Below are positions 1 to 7,778 of a stretch of DNA of 19,205 bases, one piece after another; the first letter of the stretch is position 1; each line of letters begins with the position of its first letter. Origin of the DNA: JAKQIM01 sp029557965 (GTDB lineage: Bacteria > Chloroflexota > Anaerolineae > Anaerolineales > UBA4823). Where the stretch lies: assembly GCA_035341015.1 (NCBI GenBank), contig DAOQUL010000080.1, positions 1 through 19,205 of the forward strand, written 5' to 3'. The position numbers and the translations under genes are program-made. The notes below the pieces were generated by a model. The model saw nothing but the letters and a program-made list of their open reading frames with translations, was not told where the DNA came from and searched no databases.

Positions 1-1
1 T

Positions 2-7
2 TATAAT
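2..7 (+). promoter_or_regulatory. Possible -10 box of the C11 peptidase gene
   Basis: A perfect TATAAT lies at the very start of the window, 22 bases before the preferred ATG at 30 and 9 bases before the GGAGG ribosome binding site. The -35 region is outside the window, so only half of the promoter can be judged. Confidence 0.45.
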
Positions 8-29
8 ACTGCCAATGGAGGACCAGGCT

Positions 30-2642
30 ATGTCTAATAGACTTTTTTCTAAGAATTTCCTGTGGATCGTGACCCTGGCTGGATTGTTTATGCAATCTTG
101 GCTACCCGGGCTTAACCTATCTCCCCAAGCAGCGCAGGCCGCTGAACCGGTGGCTGCGTCAACAACGCTATTGGAGGCTTCGAGTAAATGGAAACTTGAG
201 AGCCTGGTCGTTAACGGACAGGAGGGTTGGGGTCTATTTTCTGATAGTACGCCGGCGGTTGGCCCCGATGGAGAGGTCGTCTTCAACGCCATCCGCACCG
301 AGGGCAGCGGGATTTACAGCCTGGCGGCGGCCCCTTTCATCCCGGTCGCCCTGGATCGGCAGTTGCTGCCCAACGGGATGGGCATCTTGGACAAGCCCGC
401 CCTGGGCAGTGTGTTGGCGCAGGGCGATGTCTTGTTTCGCGGCAATCGGATATTGGATACCCGGAGTGAGGCAGGCCATGCTTTTCGCTGGGATAGCCAG
501 AACTTGACGATTACCCAACAGGTGCCATACGAAGGCGTGGTGACAACCCATTTTGTCCAACAACCAGCCAGCAATGGGCGCTGGATGGTGCGGCATGACC
601 TGGCTGACATCTACGAAACAACAACGATTCCGCAAAAGTTTGTCCTGACGGACGGCCAGGCAGGTCAATTGATTTTGGAATTTACCCAGACCAATGATGT
701 TGAGACCTGCGTCAAGCGCTATATTCAGGCCGTGGCGCCCAATGCCAACGACGTTGTCGCATATATCGAAGTGACGGATACGGGAACGCTGTTCCCCGGC
801 GACGATCCGGATGATCCCGGCCCGCCAACCTGCAGCTATGCCTACAACCACTCGACAATTGAATGGACGATTAAGTTGGCGGGCGCGCTTCAGGCCAGCC
901 TTGCCAATGGCATCTTGACTCACAACGGGGTTCATTTCAGCGGAACGGAGCTGGAGTCATTCTCAACATTGATGATCAATGACCGCAACGAAGTGGCTTT
1001 TGTGCAGAAAGTGCACAACGGCAGCGGAGGCGTCAATAGCCAACTCATGCGCGTTGATGCATCCGGCCAGGCCCGCATCTTTTTGGAGAGCGCCAATAGC
1101 CCGTGGGAGCGATTGAATCTGTTTGGTTTTGACCATCTGGGGCGTGCTGCTGTGTATACCATTTTGGATGATCAAGTTCACCGTGCAATCATCTCGGTAT
1201 CCGAATCTGACACGGATGTGTTGGCGCAGACCGGGGGGCAGCTCTTTGGGCAGACGGTTACTTTCCTGGGGATTCCGGGTATCAACGCGCCAAGCAGCCT
1301 GCAAGACGATTACAAGATGGCTTTTGTATATGGCCTGGCAAATAATACCGTTGGCATCGCCAGCGCCACCTATAGACCCAAGCAGCTCTGGACGATCTTG
1401 CATTATATGGCAGCCGATAATGACCTGGCGGCTACCTACCCGCCAATTTTTAACCATTTAGAAAGCATGGCCAACCTGCCCGAAACGCGCATCCTGGCTC
1501 TATGGGATGGGCCGACCAACGGCGATACGGCTTATTATGATATTCAGTTCGATACCAATCCGAATGTATTTGCCAGTTACCAGTTGAATGTGAATTATTT
1601 CCAACAAGGCGAACTCAATACCGGTCATTCAAAAACTCTGTCAGATTTTATCATCTGGGGGATGGAATTTGCCCCGGCGGAGTATTATGTGTTGATCTTA
1701 GATGACCACGGCAGCGGCTTGGATGGGCTGGCCTATGACGACACCGGCACCAAAGACCACCTGACCCTGCCGGAGTGGCGCGCGGCGATGCAAACTGCTT
1801 TCAATCAGACCGGGCGCAAGGTGGATGTGTTGTATATGGCGATGTGCCTGATGGGTATGATTGAAGACGCCTACCAGGTGCGCGAATTTGCCGACTATTA
1901 TATTGCCAGCCAGGACTTGCAGACGGCTTATGTGCCTTATCTGTCTGGCTTTGATCCCGCAGATGAACCCGCAGCGGCGGCGATCCAACTGGCTAAGTCT
2001 TATGAAAACAGTATGGTTACGGGTAACCATGAATATACCATCTCCGTTGCCGATATGAGTAAGTTGCAACCGTTGGTGAACGCGACGAATGAACTGGGCG
2101 CGGCCTTAGAAGCACGCACAGAGGTGATCTCGGCGACGGTCAGCAACGTGGCTACCGTGGTGCAGCGCTTTGATGATAACCCCAGCGGTGGCGGCCTGAC
2201 CCTGGCTGATAGCGCCATTGATCTGTTCAATTTCGCTGAACTGATCGGGCTGGCGGCGCCGGCAGGTGAGGTCGAGATTGTGGCGAAAGCAGAGAGCGTC
2301 CGCCTGGCGGTGCAGGATTATGTCATTTATGAGAAGCACGCATCGGGCGGCGGCAAGAGCTTTGCCAGCGCCAACGGAGTTTCGATTTTCTTACCAGGCA
2401 CTGCCAGCAGCTTTTACAACGACAGCAACTATGACTTTGCAGTCGGAGCGACCTGGGGCCTGCCGGGCATGGCGCGCCCCAGAAGCAGCCAAACGGCGGC
2501 GACCTGGGGTAGTTTCTTGGTGAGCTACTTTGCCGCAACCCAGCCGGGCGGCCCGGATAACCCTAACCCACCGCCATTGCGCACCAAAGAACAACCTTCA
2601 CCGCTGTTTCGCACGTATTTGCCGCTGACGATGCGGCCTTAG
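30..2642 (+). CDS. Secreted C11 (clostripain-family) cysteine peptidase with beta-repeat N-terminal half
   Basis: This is an exported protease of 870 residues. An ATG also exists at 15, but GGAGG at 17-21 sits 8 bases before the ATG at 30, which I prefer. An N-terminal hydrophobic stretch (about 10-30) ending in AQA-AEP near 40 is a signal peptide. Residues about 50-450 hold repeats such as VGPDGEVVF (77-85) and INDRNEVAF (316-324), suggesting a propeller-like domain. The C11 domain starts near Trp454 with HYMAADNDL. The likely catalytic dyad is His560 in DDHGSG and Cys606 in MAMCLMGM, the family pattern for clostripain. The protein ends in TYLPLTMRP after a Pro-rich linker, a tail type I associate with Chloroflexota secreted proteins. 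C11 enzymes usually cleave after Arg or Lys; specificity here is inferred. It appears monocistronic. The family call is firm and the N-terminal fold is not. Confidence 0.9.
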   Translation: MSNRLFSKNFLWIVTLAGLFMQSWLPGLNLSPQAAQAAEPVAASTTLLEASSKWKLESLVVNGQEGWGLFSDSTPAVGPDGEVVFNAIRTEGSGIYSLAAAPFIPVALDRQLLPNGMGILDKPALGSVLAQGDVLFRGNRILDTRSEAGHAFRWDSQNLTITQQVPYEGVVTTHFVQQPASNGRWMVRHDLADIYETTTIPQKFVLTDGQAGQLILEFTQTNDVETCVKRYIQAVAPNANDVVAYIEVTDTGTLFPGDDPDDPGPPTCSYAYNHSTIEWTIKLAGALQASLANGILTHNGVHFSGTELESFSTLMINDRNEVAFVQKVHNGSGGVNSQLMRVDASGQARIFLESANSPWERLNLFGFDHLGRAAVYTILDDQVHRAIISVSESDTDVLAQTGGQLFGQTVTFLGIPGINAPSSLQDDYKMAFVYGLANNTVGIASATYRPKQLWTILHYMAADNDLAATYPPIFNHLESMANLPETRILALWDGPTNGDTAYYDIQFDTNPNVFASYQLNVNYFQQGELNTGHSKTLSDFIIWGMEFAPAEYYVLILDDHGSGLDGLAYDDTGTKDHLTLPEWRAAMQTAFNQTGRKVDVLYMAMCLMGMIEDAYQVREFADYYIASQDLQTAYVPYLSGFDPADEPAAAAIQLAKSYENSMVTGNHEYTISVADMSKLQPLVNATNELGAALEARTEVISATVSNVATVVQRFDDNPSGGGLTLADSAIDLFNFAELIGLAAPAGEVEIVAKAESVRLAVQDYVIYEKHASGGGKSFASANGVSIFLPGTASSFYNDSNYDFAVGATWGLPGMARPRSSQTAATWGSFLVSYFAATQPGGPDNPNPPPLRTKEQPSPLFRTYLPLTMRP

Positions 2643-2657
2643 CTGGGAGCGTGTAAC

Positions 2658-2858
2658 CTATTTCTCTATCCGCAGGTTGCGGGTGTGCAACATCCAGGCT
2701 GCGCCCAGGTCAAGCAGGAGCAATAGCCCGGTTGCCAACGGCCAGGCCGCCTGGCGGCGGGTGTTGGACGACAGGTTCGCCAGCGCCCTCCCCGACTGCG
2801 CTACCGGCAGTACCTGCTGCGGGTGAGCGGGGCGGCGCTGGCGCACGCTACAAAGCAA
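2658..2858 (-). pseudogene. Possible remnant of a membrane protein C-terminus
   Basis: This open frame of 66 codons starts only at a TTG with no ribosome binding site. It encodes a polar stretch, one hydrophobic helix (about residues 40-57, with LLLLLDLGAAWML) and a basic end, resembling the last transmembrane anchor of a large membrane protein such as a VWA-type one. No upstream domain follows in the same frame, and the neighbouring frame is closed by stops. The rest of 2643-2916 contains nothing else I can support apart from the hairpin at 2890-2904. It could equally be a chance ORF in GC-rich DNA. Confidence 0.22.
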
Positions 2859-2889
2859 ACATTTCGGGAGTTTTTATGACAGAATGAAA

Positions 2890-2904
2890 CCGGCCCACGG
2901 CCGG
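2890..2904 (-). terminator. Probable terminator of the FmdB-type gene
   Basis: A perfect GC-only 6-bp stem CCGGCC-CAC-GGCCGG lies 12 bases past the stop codon of the minus-strand zinc ribbon gene. On the minus strand it is followed by TTTCATTCT, a partial U-tract, so termination is plausible but not textbook. Confidence 0.5.
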
Positions 2905-2916
2905 CTAATGCGTGCC

Positions 2917-3129
2917 TCAGCCGCCGCCGATGCTGCACGAGGCCGCCGGCGCGCTGCCGTACGAAAGCCCCCCGCCGCTGGAGAGCCTGGAGGCAAAGGT
3001 AGAGATCTGCTTTTGAACGCGCGGGCTCTGGCAAGCCGGGCAGCTCACCTGGGTCACGGCGGCGGCGCTGCGCACCAGCTCTTCAAAGGGCGTTCCACAA
3101 TCATTACACACAAACTCAAAAATAGGCAT
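2917..3129 (-). CDS. FmdB-family zinc ribbon protein
   Basis: This 70-residue protein starts MPIFEFVCNDCG, the hallmark opening of the FmdB/CxxC-CxxC-SSSS family. Two Cys pairs, Cys8/Cys11 and Cys30/Cys33, would bind one zinc. The tail (residues 45-70) is a low-complexity Ser/Gly/Ala segment ending in CSIGGG, also usual for the family. GGGAG lies 6 bases before the ATG. The family was named as a putative regulator of formamidase genes, but its general function is not established. No amidase is nearby. It lies downstream of cysH on the same strand, 94 bases away with a hairpin between them, so cotranscription is uncertain. Confidence 0.88.
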   Translation of the reverse strand: MPIFEFVCNDCGTPFEELVRSAAAVTQVSCPACQSPRVQKQISTFASRLSSGGGLSYGSAPAASCSIGGG

Positions 3130-3159
3130 TTTTTACTCCCGGCAAATGGATTTAATGAG

Positions 3160-3177
3160 CACGGCCAGGCAGCCGTG
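3160..3177 (-). terminator. Hairpin between cysH and the FmdB-type gene
   Basis: CACGGC at 3160-3165 and GCCGTG at 3172-3177 form a 6-bp stem with a 6-base loop, about 47 bases beyond the cysH stop codon. On the minus strand it is followed by CTCATTAAATCC, which is not a U-tract, so it may be a weak terminator or processing site. Confidence 0.3.
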
Positions 3178-3223
3178 TTCCTGAAACTTTAGATGCCCAG
3201 CCGGTCAAAAGGTTACACGATCG

Positions 3224-3985
3224 CTAGAATTCGATCTTGACCAGGAATTTCTTGCGCGCTTCTTCGGGATCGAGGTCTTTCTGCTGGAACATCTCGGTGT
3301 GCAGGCCGCACTCGGTCTTGCCGGTGCCGGCCCAGCGCCCGGCGCGCTCATCCTCGCCAGGCCTGACCGGCTGGGTGCAGGGGGCGCAGCCAATGCTGCG
3401 GTAGCCCTTCTGCAGCAGGGGGTGCTCGGGCAGGCGGTGCAGGGCGCGGTAGGCTTCTACATCTGCCTTGCGCCAGTTGAGCAGCGGGTTGACCTTGATC
3501 AGGCCATCTTCTTGCAGCTCTACGATGCGCGCCTGGGCGCGGGTCTTGGTCTGGTCACGGCGGATGCCGGTGATCCAGGCGCGCAGCCCATCCAAGGCGC
3601 GCTGCATGGGCTGCACCTTGTGGATGAAACAGCACAGGTTGGGGTCCACCCGGGGCAACTCGCGGCCAAAGTTGCGGCGGAAGAGCTCCCAACGCGCGTC
3701 GCGGTACAAATCCACCACGTTCAGGTTCCACTCACGCGTCAACTGCTCGCGGAAGATGAGCGTATCCCAAAAATGATAACCGGTATTTAGAAAAAAGATG
3801 CGCATGGCCGGGTGGATGCGCGAGACCATGTGCAGCAGGGGCAGGCTTTGGGTTTGGAAGGAGGAGCTGAGGGCGATGTTGGGCGCAAAATTCTCCACTG
3901 CCCAAATGATGATCTGCTGCGGCGTGTGCTGCTCAAACGCCTCGGCCAGCTCGGCAATCTCTTGGTGGGTAAAGGTTTGTGCCAC
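3224..3985 (-). CDS. cysH: Adenylyl-sulfate (APS) reductase, iron-sulfur type
   Basis: This enzyme reduces activated sulfate to sulfite with thioredoxin or glutaredoxin during sulfate assimilation in the cytoplasm. It has 253 residues. SSSFQTQS (40-47) fits the nucleotide-binding loop of the PAPS reductase fold. Cys118-Cys119 and Cys200-x-x-Cys203 form the CC...CxxC set that ligates a [4Fe-4S] cluster, which distinguishes APS-type from cluster-free PAPS-type enzymes. The catalytic Cys226 lies in ECGLH. The start is a GTG with no visible Shine-Dalgarno sequence. TACACT lies only 6 bases upstream, so the mRNA may be leaderless. No other sulfate-assimilation gene (ATP sulfurylase, sulfite reductase) is in the window. 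It is divergent from the LuxR-type gene at 4059. Confidence 0.93.
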   Translation of the reverse strand: MAQTFTHQEIAELAEAFEQHTPQQIIIWAVENFAPNIALSSSFQTQSLPLLHMVSRIHPAMRIFFLNTGYHFWDTLIFREQLTREWNLNVVDLYRDARWELFRRNFGRELPRVDPNLCCFIHKVQPMQRALDGLRAWITGIRRDQTKTRAQARIVELQEDGLIKVNPLLNWRKADVEAYRALHRLPEHPLLQKGYRSIGCAPCTQPVRPGEDERAGRWAGTGKTECGLHTEMFQQKDLDPEEARKKFLVKIEF

Positions 3986-4014
3986 GGGTTAAGTGTAACC
4001 GAAATTTGCGCCAC

Positions 4015-4043
4015 TGGAAATAGAACATAAGTTCTGGTATAAT
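4015..4043 (+). promoter_or_regulatory. Promoter of the LuxR-type gene
   Basis: TGGAAA at 4015-4020 (4 of 6 matches to TTGACA) is 17 bases from a perfect TATAAT at 4038-4043, which is preceded by TGG, an extended -10. Transcription would start near 4050, only about 9 bases before the ATG at 4059. Confidence 0.65.
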
Positions 4044-4058
4044 ATTGCTCAGGGACGA

Positions 4059-4460
4059 ATGAATATTTTACGCTGGCTGCAATACCTGCTGGACCCCCGC
4101 TCACCCAACCCGCGGCGCTACGCCTTTGACGATACGCTGCTCGAAACCCTGCACAGCCTGGCCGAACAAGAACAATGCAGCACCGAAGAGCTGGCCGCCG
4201 ACCTGTTAGAGGCGGCCCTGGCGCGCCGCCAGGCGTTGGATGGAAACCAGCACCGCTGGGAGATGCTGACGGGGCGCGAACAGCAGGTGGCGGCCCTGGC
4301 CTGCCTGGGCTGCACCAACCGCCAGATCGCCGCCCGCCTGGTGCTCTCGCCCGAAACCGTCAAGACCCACCTGCGCAGCGTGCTGCACAAATTTGGCCTG
4401 CGCAGCAAAGCCGAGCTGCGCCAGGCCCTGGCGGGCTGGGATTTCAGCGGCTGGGAATGA
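4059..4460 (+). CDS. Small transcriptional regulator with LuxR/GerE-type HTH domain
   Basis: This 133-residue DNA-binding protein has a clear GerE-type helix-turn-helix at about 68-125: LTGREQQVAAL, NRQIAARL, then the recognition helix region SPETVKTHLRSVLHKF (97-112). There is no receiver domain. Residues 18-58 (YAFDDTLLETLHSLAEQ, then a helix rich in Glu and Ala) look like a ribbon-helix-helix or similar dimerisation element. GGGA precedes the ATG by a very short 3 bases, within a short leader. The stop is only 3 bases from the stop of the convergent REC/HD-GYP gene, with no room for a terminator. Without a receiver it is probably controlled by expression, ligand or dimerisation; targets are unknown. 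Confidence 0.85.
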   Translation: MNILRWLQYLLDPRSPNPRRYAFDDTLLETLHSLAEQEQCSTEELAADLLEAALARRQALDGNQHRWEMLTGREQQVAALACLGCTNRQIAARLVLSPETVKTHLRSVLHKFGLRSKAELRQALAGWDFSGWE

Positions 4461-4463
4461 GGC

Positions 4464-7400
4464 TCACAAAAGCCCGTCTTCGTACAAGAGCTGTAAGAAG
4501 TGATCCACCACTTGCGGATCAAAATTGGCCCCCGACTGGAAGCGGATATGCTCGGCGGCTTTTTCTTTGCTCCAGGCCTGGCGGTAAGGGCGGTCAGAGG
4601 TCAGCGCATCCCACACGTCTGCGATGGCGAATACGCGGGCCGCAGCCGGGATCTGCTCGGCTTTCAGGCCGCGCGGGTAGCCGGTGCCATCCCACTTCTC
4701 ATGGTGGCAGTAGGGGATGTCGATGGCCGGGCGCAGGTAAGCAATGGGGTGGAGCATCTCGTAAGCCAGCCCTGGGTGCTGGCGCATGATCGTCCACTCT
4801 TCTTCGTTCAGCGTGGTGGGCTTGAGCAAGATGCGGTCTGGAATGCCCATTTTGCCGATATCGTGCAGCAGGGCCCCGCGGCGGATGTGCACCAGGGCCG
4901 CTTCGCCCATCCCCATGCGCACCGCCAGGCGTTCGGTCATATCGGCCACGCGCTGGGTGTGGCCTTCGGTCTCCCGGTCGCGCAAATCCAGGGCCCGCGA
5001 CCAGCCTTCGATGGTGGCATCATACGCCATCACCAGGTCCAGGTTCGAGCGCTGCAAGTCTTCAAACAGCGAGGCGTTGTCGATGGCAATTGCCGCCTGG
5101 CGGGCCAAAGTCTCTAAGAAATTCAGCCACTCTTCGTCGGGGGCCAGCTCGGTGCGGTGGAAGATCTCGAGCACGCCCTTGACCTGGCCGCGGGCGATGA
5201 GCGGTGCGCCGTAGTAGGCCTTAAAATCATCCCCCGTCACGATGGCCCTCAGGGTCTGGCCTTCTGGCTCCAGGCGCACATCGGGGATGGCCACCAGCTC
5301 GCGGGTGTAGGCGGCGCGTCCCGCGCACGATTCGCCCAGGCGCAGGCGCGTGCGCTGGATGGTGTTGGAGCGGAAACCGCTGCTCGAGGCATAGGTCAGC
5401 ACCTGCGAATGGGGGTTGAGCAGCAAGATCGAAGAGGCATTGACATTGAGCTGGGCCACCACCTGCTCGACCACCAGGCTCAGGGTCATCTTCAAATCCA
5501 GGCTGGAGGTAATGGCCTGGTCAATATCGCGCAGCGCCTGCACATATTTCAAGCGGCGCTCGGTCTGCTCGAAGAGGTGCTGAATGGTAACCTCGTTGCG
5601 CTTGCGCTCGGTGACATCTTGCATGGTGCCTTCGTAATAGAGCAGCGCGCCATCCTGGTCAAACACGCCCCGGATGTTCAGCACCACCCAAACCGCCGTG
5701 CCATCCTTGCGATAGACCTGGGCTTCGTAGCCAATCACCGGCTTATCTTGAGCCAGGCTGCGCTGCCAGGCCAGGCGGTCAGAGGGGTTGACGTAGATCT
5801 GGTGTGAAAGGTCACTGATCGACTGCACCAGCTCGTCTGGGTCATCGTATCCCAACAGGCGCGCCATGGCCGGGTTGGCGATCAAGAAGTGCCCCTCGGG
5901 GGTGCTTTGGAAAACCCCTTCGGAGACGTTTTCGATGATATTCTGGTAGCTGTTCTCGGTTTGCAGGCGCTCCAACTCGGCGGCGGCGCGCGCCGCAAAG
6001 ATGGTCAGCAGGGTCTTGGGCATTTCGTCTTCAACGATGGGGCGGTCATCCACCACGGCGATCAGGCCCAACAGNNNNNNNNNNNNNNNNNNNNNNNNNN
6101 NNNNNNNNNNNNNNNNNNNNNNNNNNNNNNNNNNNNNNNNNNNNNNNNNNNNNNNNNNNNNNNNNNNNNNNNNNACATCCACCGCCGAGCCATCCAGGCG
6201 GAGGAATTTTTCTTCCACCAGCGGAACCGGCTGGTGCCCGGCCAGGCTGGCCTGCATGCGGCTGCCCACCAACTGGCGATAATCGGGATGCACAATATCC
6301 ATCGCCGACATGCCAATCACCTGCTTGGGATGTTCGGCCCCCAACAGCCGCACCCCGGCCGAGTTGGTGAAGACGATCTTGCCCTGGCAGTGAATGCCAA
6401 TGGCATCTGGCGAAAGCTCTACCAATTGGCGGTAGCGTTCCTCGCTTTGCGCCAGGGCGATCTCGGCGCGCTGGCGCTCGGTGATATCTTCTCCTGAGCT
6501 GAGCGTGCCAACGACCTGATCTCCCTCGCGCAGCACCGTATTTCGCCAGGCCACCACGCGCTGTTCACCGCTGCGGGTAAGAACCGGGTTCTCATGGTAT
6601 TCGGGCATTCTGCCAGCGCCATCCATGGCCTGGCGGAAGAAGCTGCTCACCTCGCGGCGCGCATCCTCGGGCAGGCAGAGCTGCAGCCAGCTTTGACCCA
6701 GCAGCTCTTGCTCGGTGTACCCCAACAGTTGGCAGGCCTGGCGGTTGACCATTGTGATACGACACTCGGTATCCAGCGCCAGCATGATCACGCCCGCCAC
6801 GTCCAGGTAGCTTTGGGCGCGCATCCACTCGCGGCGCCGGGCGGCCTCAGCCTGAACAGCCTGGCTGGCGTTCAAAACCGTCATCACCACCCCATCGCAA
6901 GCACCGGCGCTGTCATAAATGGGGGCCGCATTGATCGAGAGATACACGCGCTCTCTGCCCGCAGGTTGGACGGCGACCTTGATATCAGAGACCAGCCGCC
7001 CGGCATTCAAAGCCCGGCTGAAAGGCAGCTCTTCATCCGCCAGGGGCCGGCCATTGTAATCGGTCATATTCCAGCTTACTTCATTAAAAATATGCTGTGT
7101 GTATTGGCTGGGTTCAGCGTCCAGCTCGCGCTGAATGGCAGCATTGGCAAAGGTCAGCTTGCCCTGTTTATCCAGGCGCACGATGCCAATGGGGGCGGTA
7201 TCCATCAGGTGCGCCAGCAGGTCACGCTCACGGCGCAGGGCTTCTTCGCCCTCTTTCAGCTTCTTGTTCAGGCGGTGACGTTCGATCGCCACTTGCACCG
7301 TGATCTTGAGCATGGGGTCTGAGACCGGCTTGATCAGGTAGCCATAGGGATCCAGCTCTTTTACGGTGTGCCCCAGGTATTCTTCAGTGTAGGCGGTAAT

Positions 7401-7643
7401 GTACACAACCGGGACATCTTGCAAAGCCTGGATCTGGGAGGCGGTTTCTGCTCCGTTCATCTCGCCTGCCAGCTCGAAATCCATCAACACCAGGTCAAGC
7501 GGCTCGCTGTGTGCCAGGGCCAGGGCTTCTTCGCCCGAGGCCAGCACCGCCACCACTTCATAACCCAATTTGCTCAGAAAACGCTGGAGATACGAAGCAA
7601 AGAGTCGCTCATCTTCAACTACCAGAATGCGTTCGCCTGCCAT
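4464..7643 (-). CDS. Response regulator with PAS/GAF sensors and HD-GYP domain (interrupted by assembly gap)
   Basis: This is a putative cyclic-di-GMP phosphodiesterase under phosphorelay and sensory control. In nominal numbering: receiver domain 4-120 with acidic pair Glu10/Asp11, phosphoacceptor Asp55, Thr83 and Lys105; PAS domains at about 143-262, 274-390 and 398-489; then the 100-N gap; a GAF C-terminal fragment at 524-560; a fourth PAS at 566-682; a complete GAF at 707-857; HD-GYP at 872-1059. The HD-GYP core is intact: HTQRV (His895), HDIGK (His927-Asp928), HHEKWDG (980-986) and GYP (988-990). AAGGAGGTG precedes the ATG by 7 bases. The nominal 1059 residues is unreliable because the gap removes the end of PAS3 and most of a GAF domain. 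No transmembrane segment is seen, so it is cytoplasmic. No GGDEF domain is present in the visible parts. Confidence 0.87.
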   Translation of the reverse strand: MAGERILVVEDERLFASYLQRFLSKLGYEVVAVLASGEEALALAHSEPLDLVLMDFELAGEMNGAETASQIQALQDVPVVYITAYTEEYLGHTVKELDPYGYLIKPVSDPMLKITVQVAIERHRLNKKLKEGEEALRRERDLLAHLMDTAPIGIVRLDKQGKLTFANAAIQRELDAEPSQYTQHIFNEVSWNMTDYNGRPLADEELPFSRALNAGRLVSDIKVAVQPAGRERVYLSINAAPIYDSAGACDGVVMTVLNASQAVQAEAARRREWMRAQSYLDVAGVIMLALDTECRITMVNRQACQLLGYTEQELLGQSWLQLCLPEDARREVSSFFRQAMDGAGRMPEYHENPVLTRSGEQRVVAWRNTVLREGDQVVGTLSSGEDITERQRAEIALAQSEERYRQLVELSPDAIGIHCQGKIVFTNSAGVRLLGAEHPKQVIGMSAMDIVHPDYRQLVGSRMQASLAGHQPVPLVEEKFLRLDGSAVDXXXXXXXXXXXXXXXXXXXXXXXXXXXXXXXXXXLLGLIAVVDDRPIVEDEMPKTLLTIFAARAAAELERLQTENSYQNIIENVSEGVFQSTPEGHFLIANPAMARLLGYDDPDELVQSISDLSHQIYVNPSDRLAWQRSLAQDKPVIGYEAQVYRKDGTAVWVVLNIRGVFDQDGALLYYEGTMQDVTERKRNEVTIQHLFEQTERRLKYVQALRDIDQAITSSLDLKMTLSLVVEQVVAQLNVNASSILLLNPHSQVLTYASSSGFRSNTIQRTRLRLGESCAGRAAYTRELVAIPDVRLEPEGQTLRAIVTGDDFKAYYGAPLIARGQVKGVLEIFHRTELAPDEEWLNFLETLARQAAIAIDNASLFEDLQRSNLDLVMAYDATIEGWSRALDLRDRETEGHTQRVADMTERLAVRMGMGEAALVHIRRGALLHDIGKMGIPDRILLKPTTLNEEEWTIMRQHPGLAYEMLHPIAYLRPAIDIPYCHHEKWDGTGYPRGLKAEQIPAAARVFAIADVWDALTSDRPYRQAWSKEKAAEHIRFQSGANFDPQVVDHFLQLLYEDGLL
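6075..6174. other. Assembly gap (100 N) inside the HD-GYP gene
   Basis: This is a run of exactly 100 N, a common placeholder for unknown gap size. It interrupts the PAS/GAF/HD-GYP gene. The domain fragments on each side require far more than about 33 residues between them. Confidence 0.97.
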
Positions 7644-7696
7644 CTGGGGACACCTCCTTGCCGTATGGAATGACCATCAATTTGCTAAAAACGCTC

Positions 7697-7715
7697 AATC
7701 TGAGTATATCAGATT
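7697..7715. promoter_or_regulatory. Palindrome overlapping the -10 of the HD-GYP gene: candidate operator
   Basis: AATCTGA (7697-7703) and TCAGATT (7709-7715) form a perfect 7-bp inverted repeat around the 5-base spacer GTATA. It covers the predicted minus-strand -10 box at 7703-7708 and lies in the divergent spacer with the gene at 7817. It is AT-rich and not suited to be a terminator, so an operator is the better reading. Confidence 0.45.
7703..7708 (-). promoter_or_regulatory. Extended -10 box for the HD-GYP gene
   Basis: On the minus strand TATACT (5 of 6 matches) is preceded by TGA, giving an extended -10, about 60 bases upstream of the start codon. No good -35 hexamer is present 17 bases upstream, which is tolerated with extended -10 elements. 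Confidence 0.4.
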
Positions 7716-7763
7716 TTGCCCCCTTGGATGGTTCTAACCACCAAATCGCGGTAAAATTGAGCC

Positions 7764-7778
7764 GGGTGCAGAGCACCC
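7764..7778. promoter_or_regulatory. Short perfect inverted repeat upstream of the acidic small protein gene
   Basis: GGGTGC-AGA-GCACCC is a perfect 6-bp stem with a 3-base loop, 38 bases before the ATG at 7817. A possible -10 (TAAAAT, 7752-7757) lies just upstream, so the hairpin would be in the 5' untranslated region. It could be an operator, an mRNA 5' stabiliser or a weak attenuator. Confidence 0.35.

Noticed and set aside
6594..7322. Long open frame antisense to the PAS region
   Set aside because: It is a shadow of the codon bias of the HD-GYP gene, whose domain matches on the other strand are clear.
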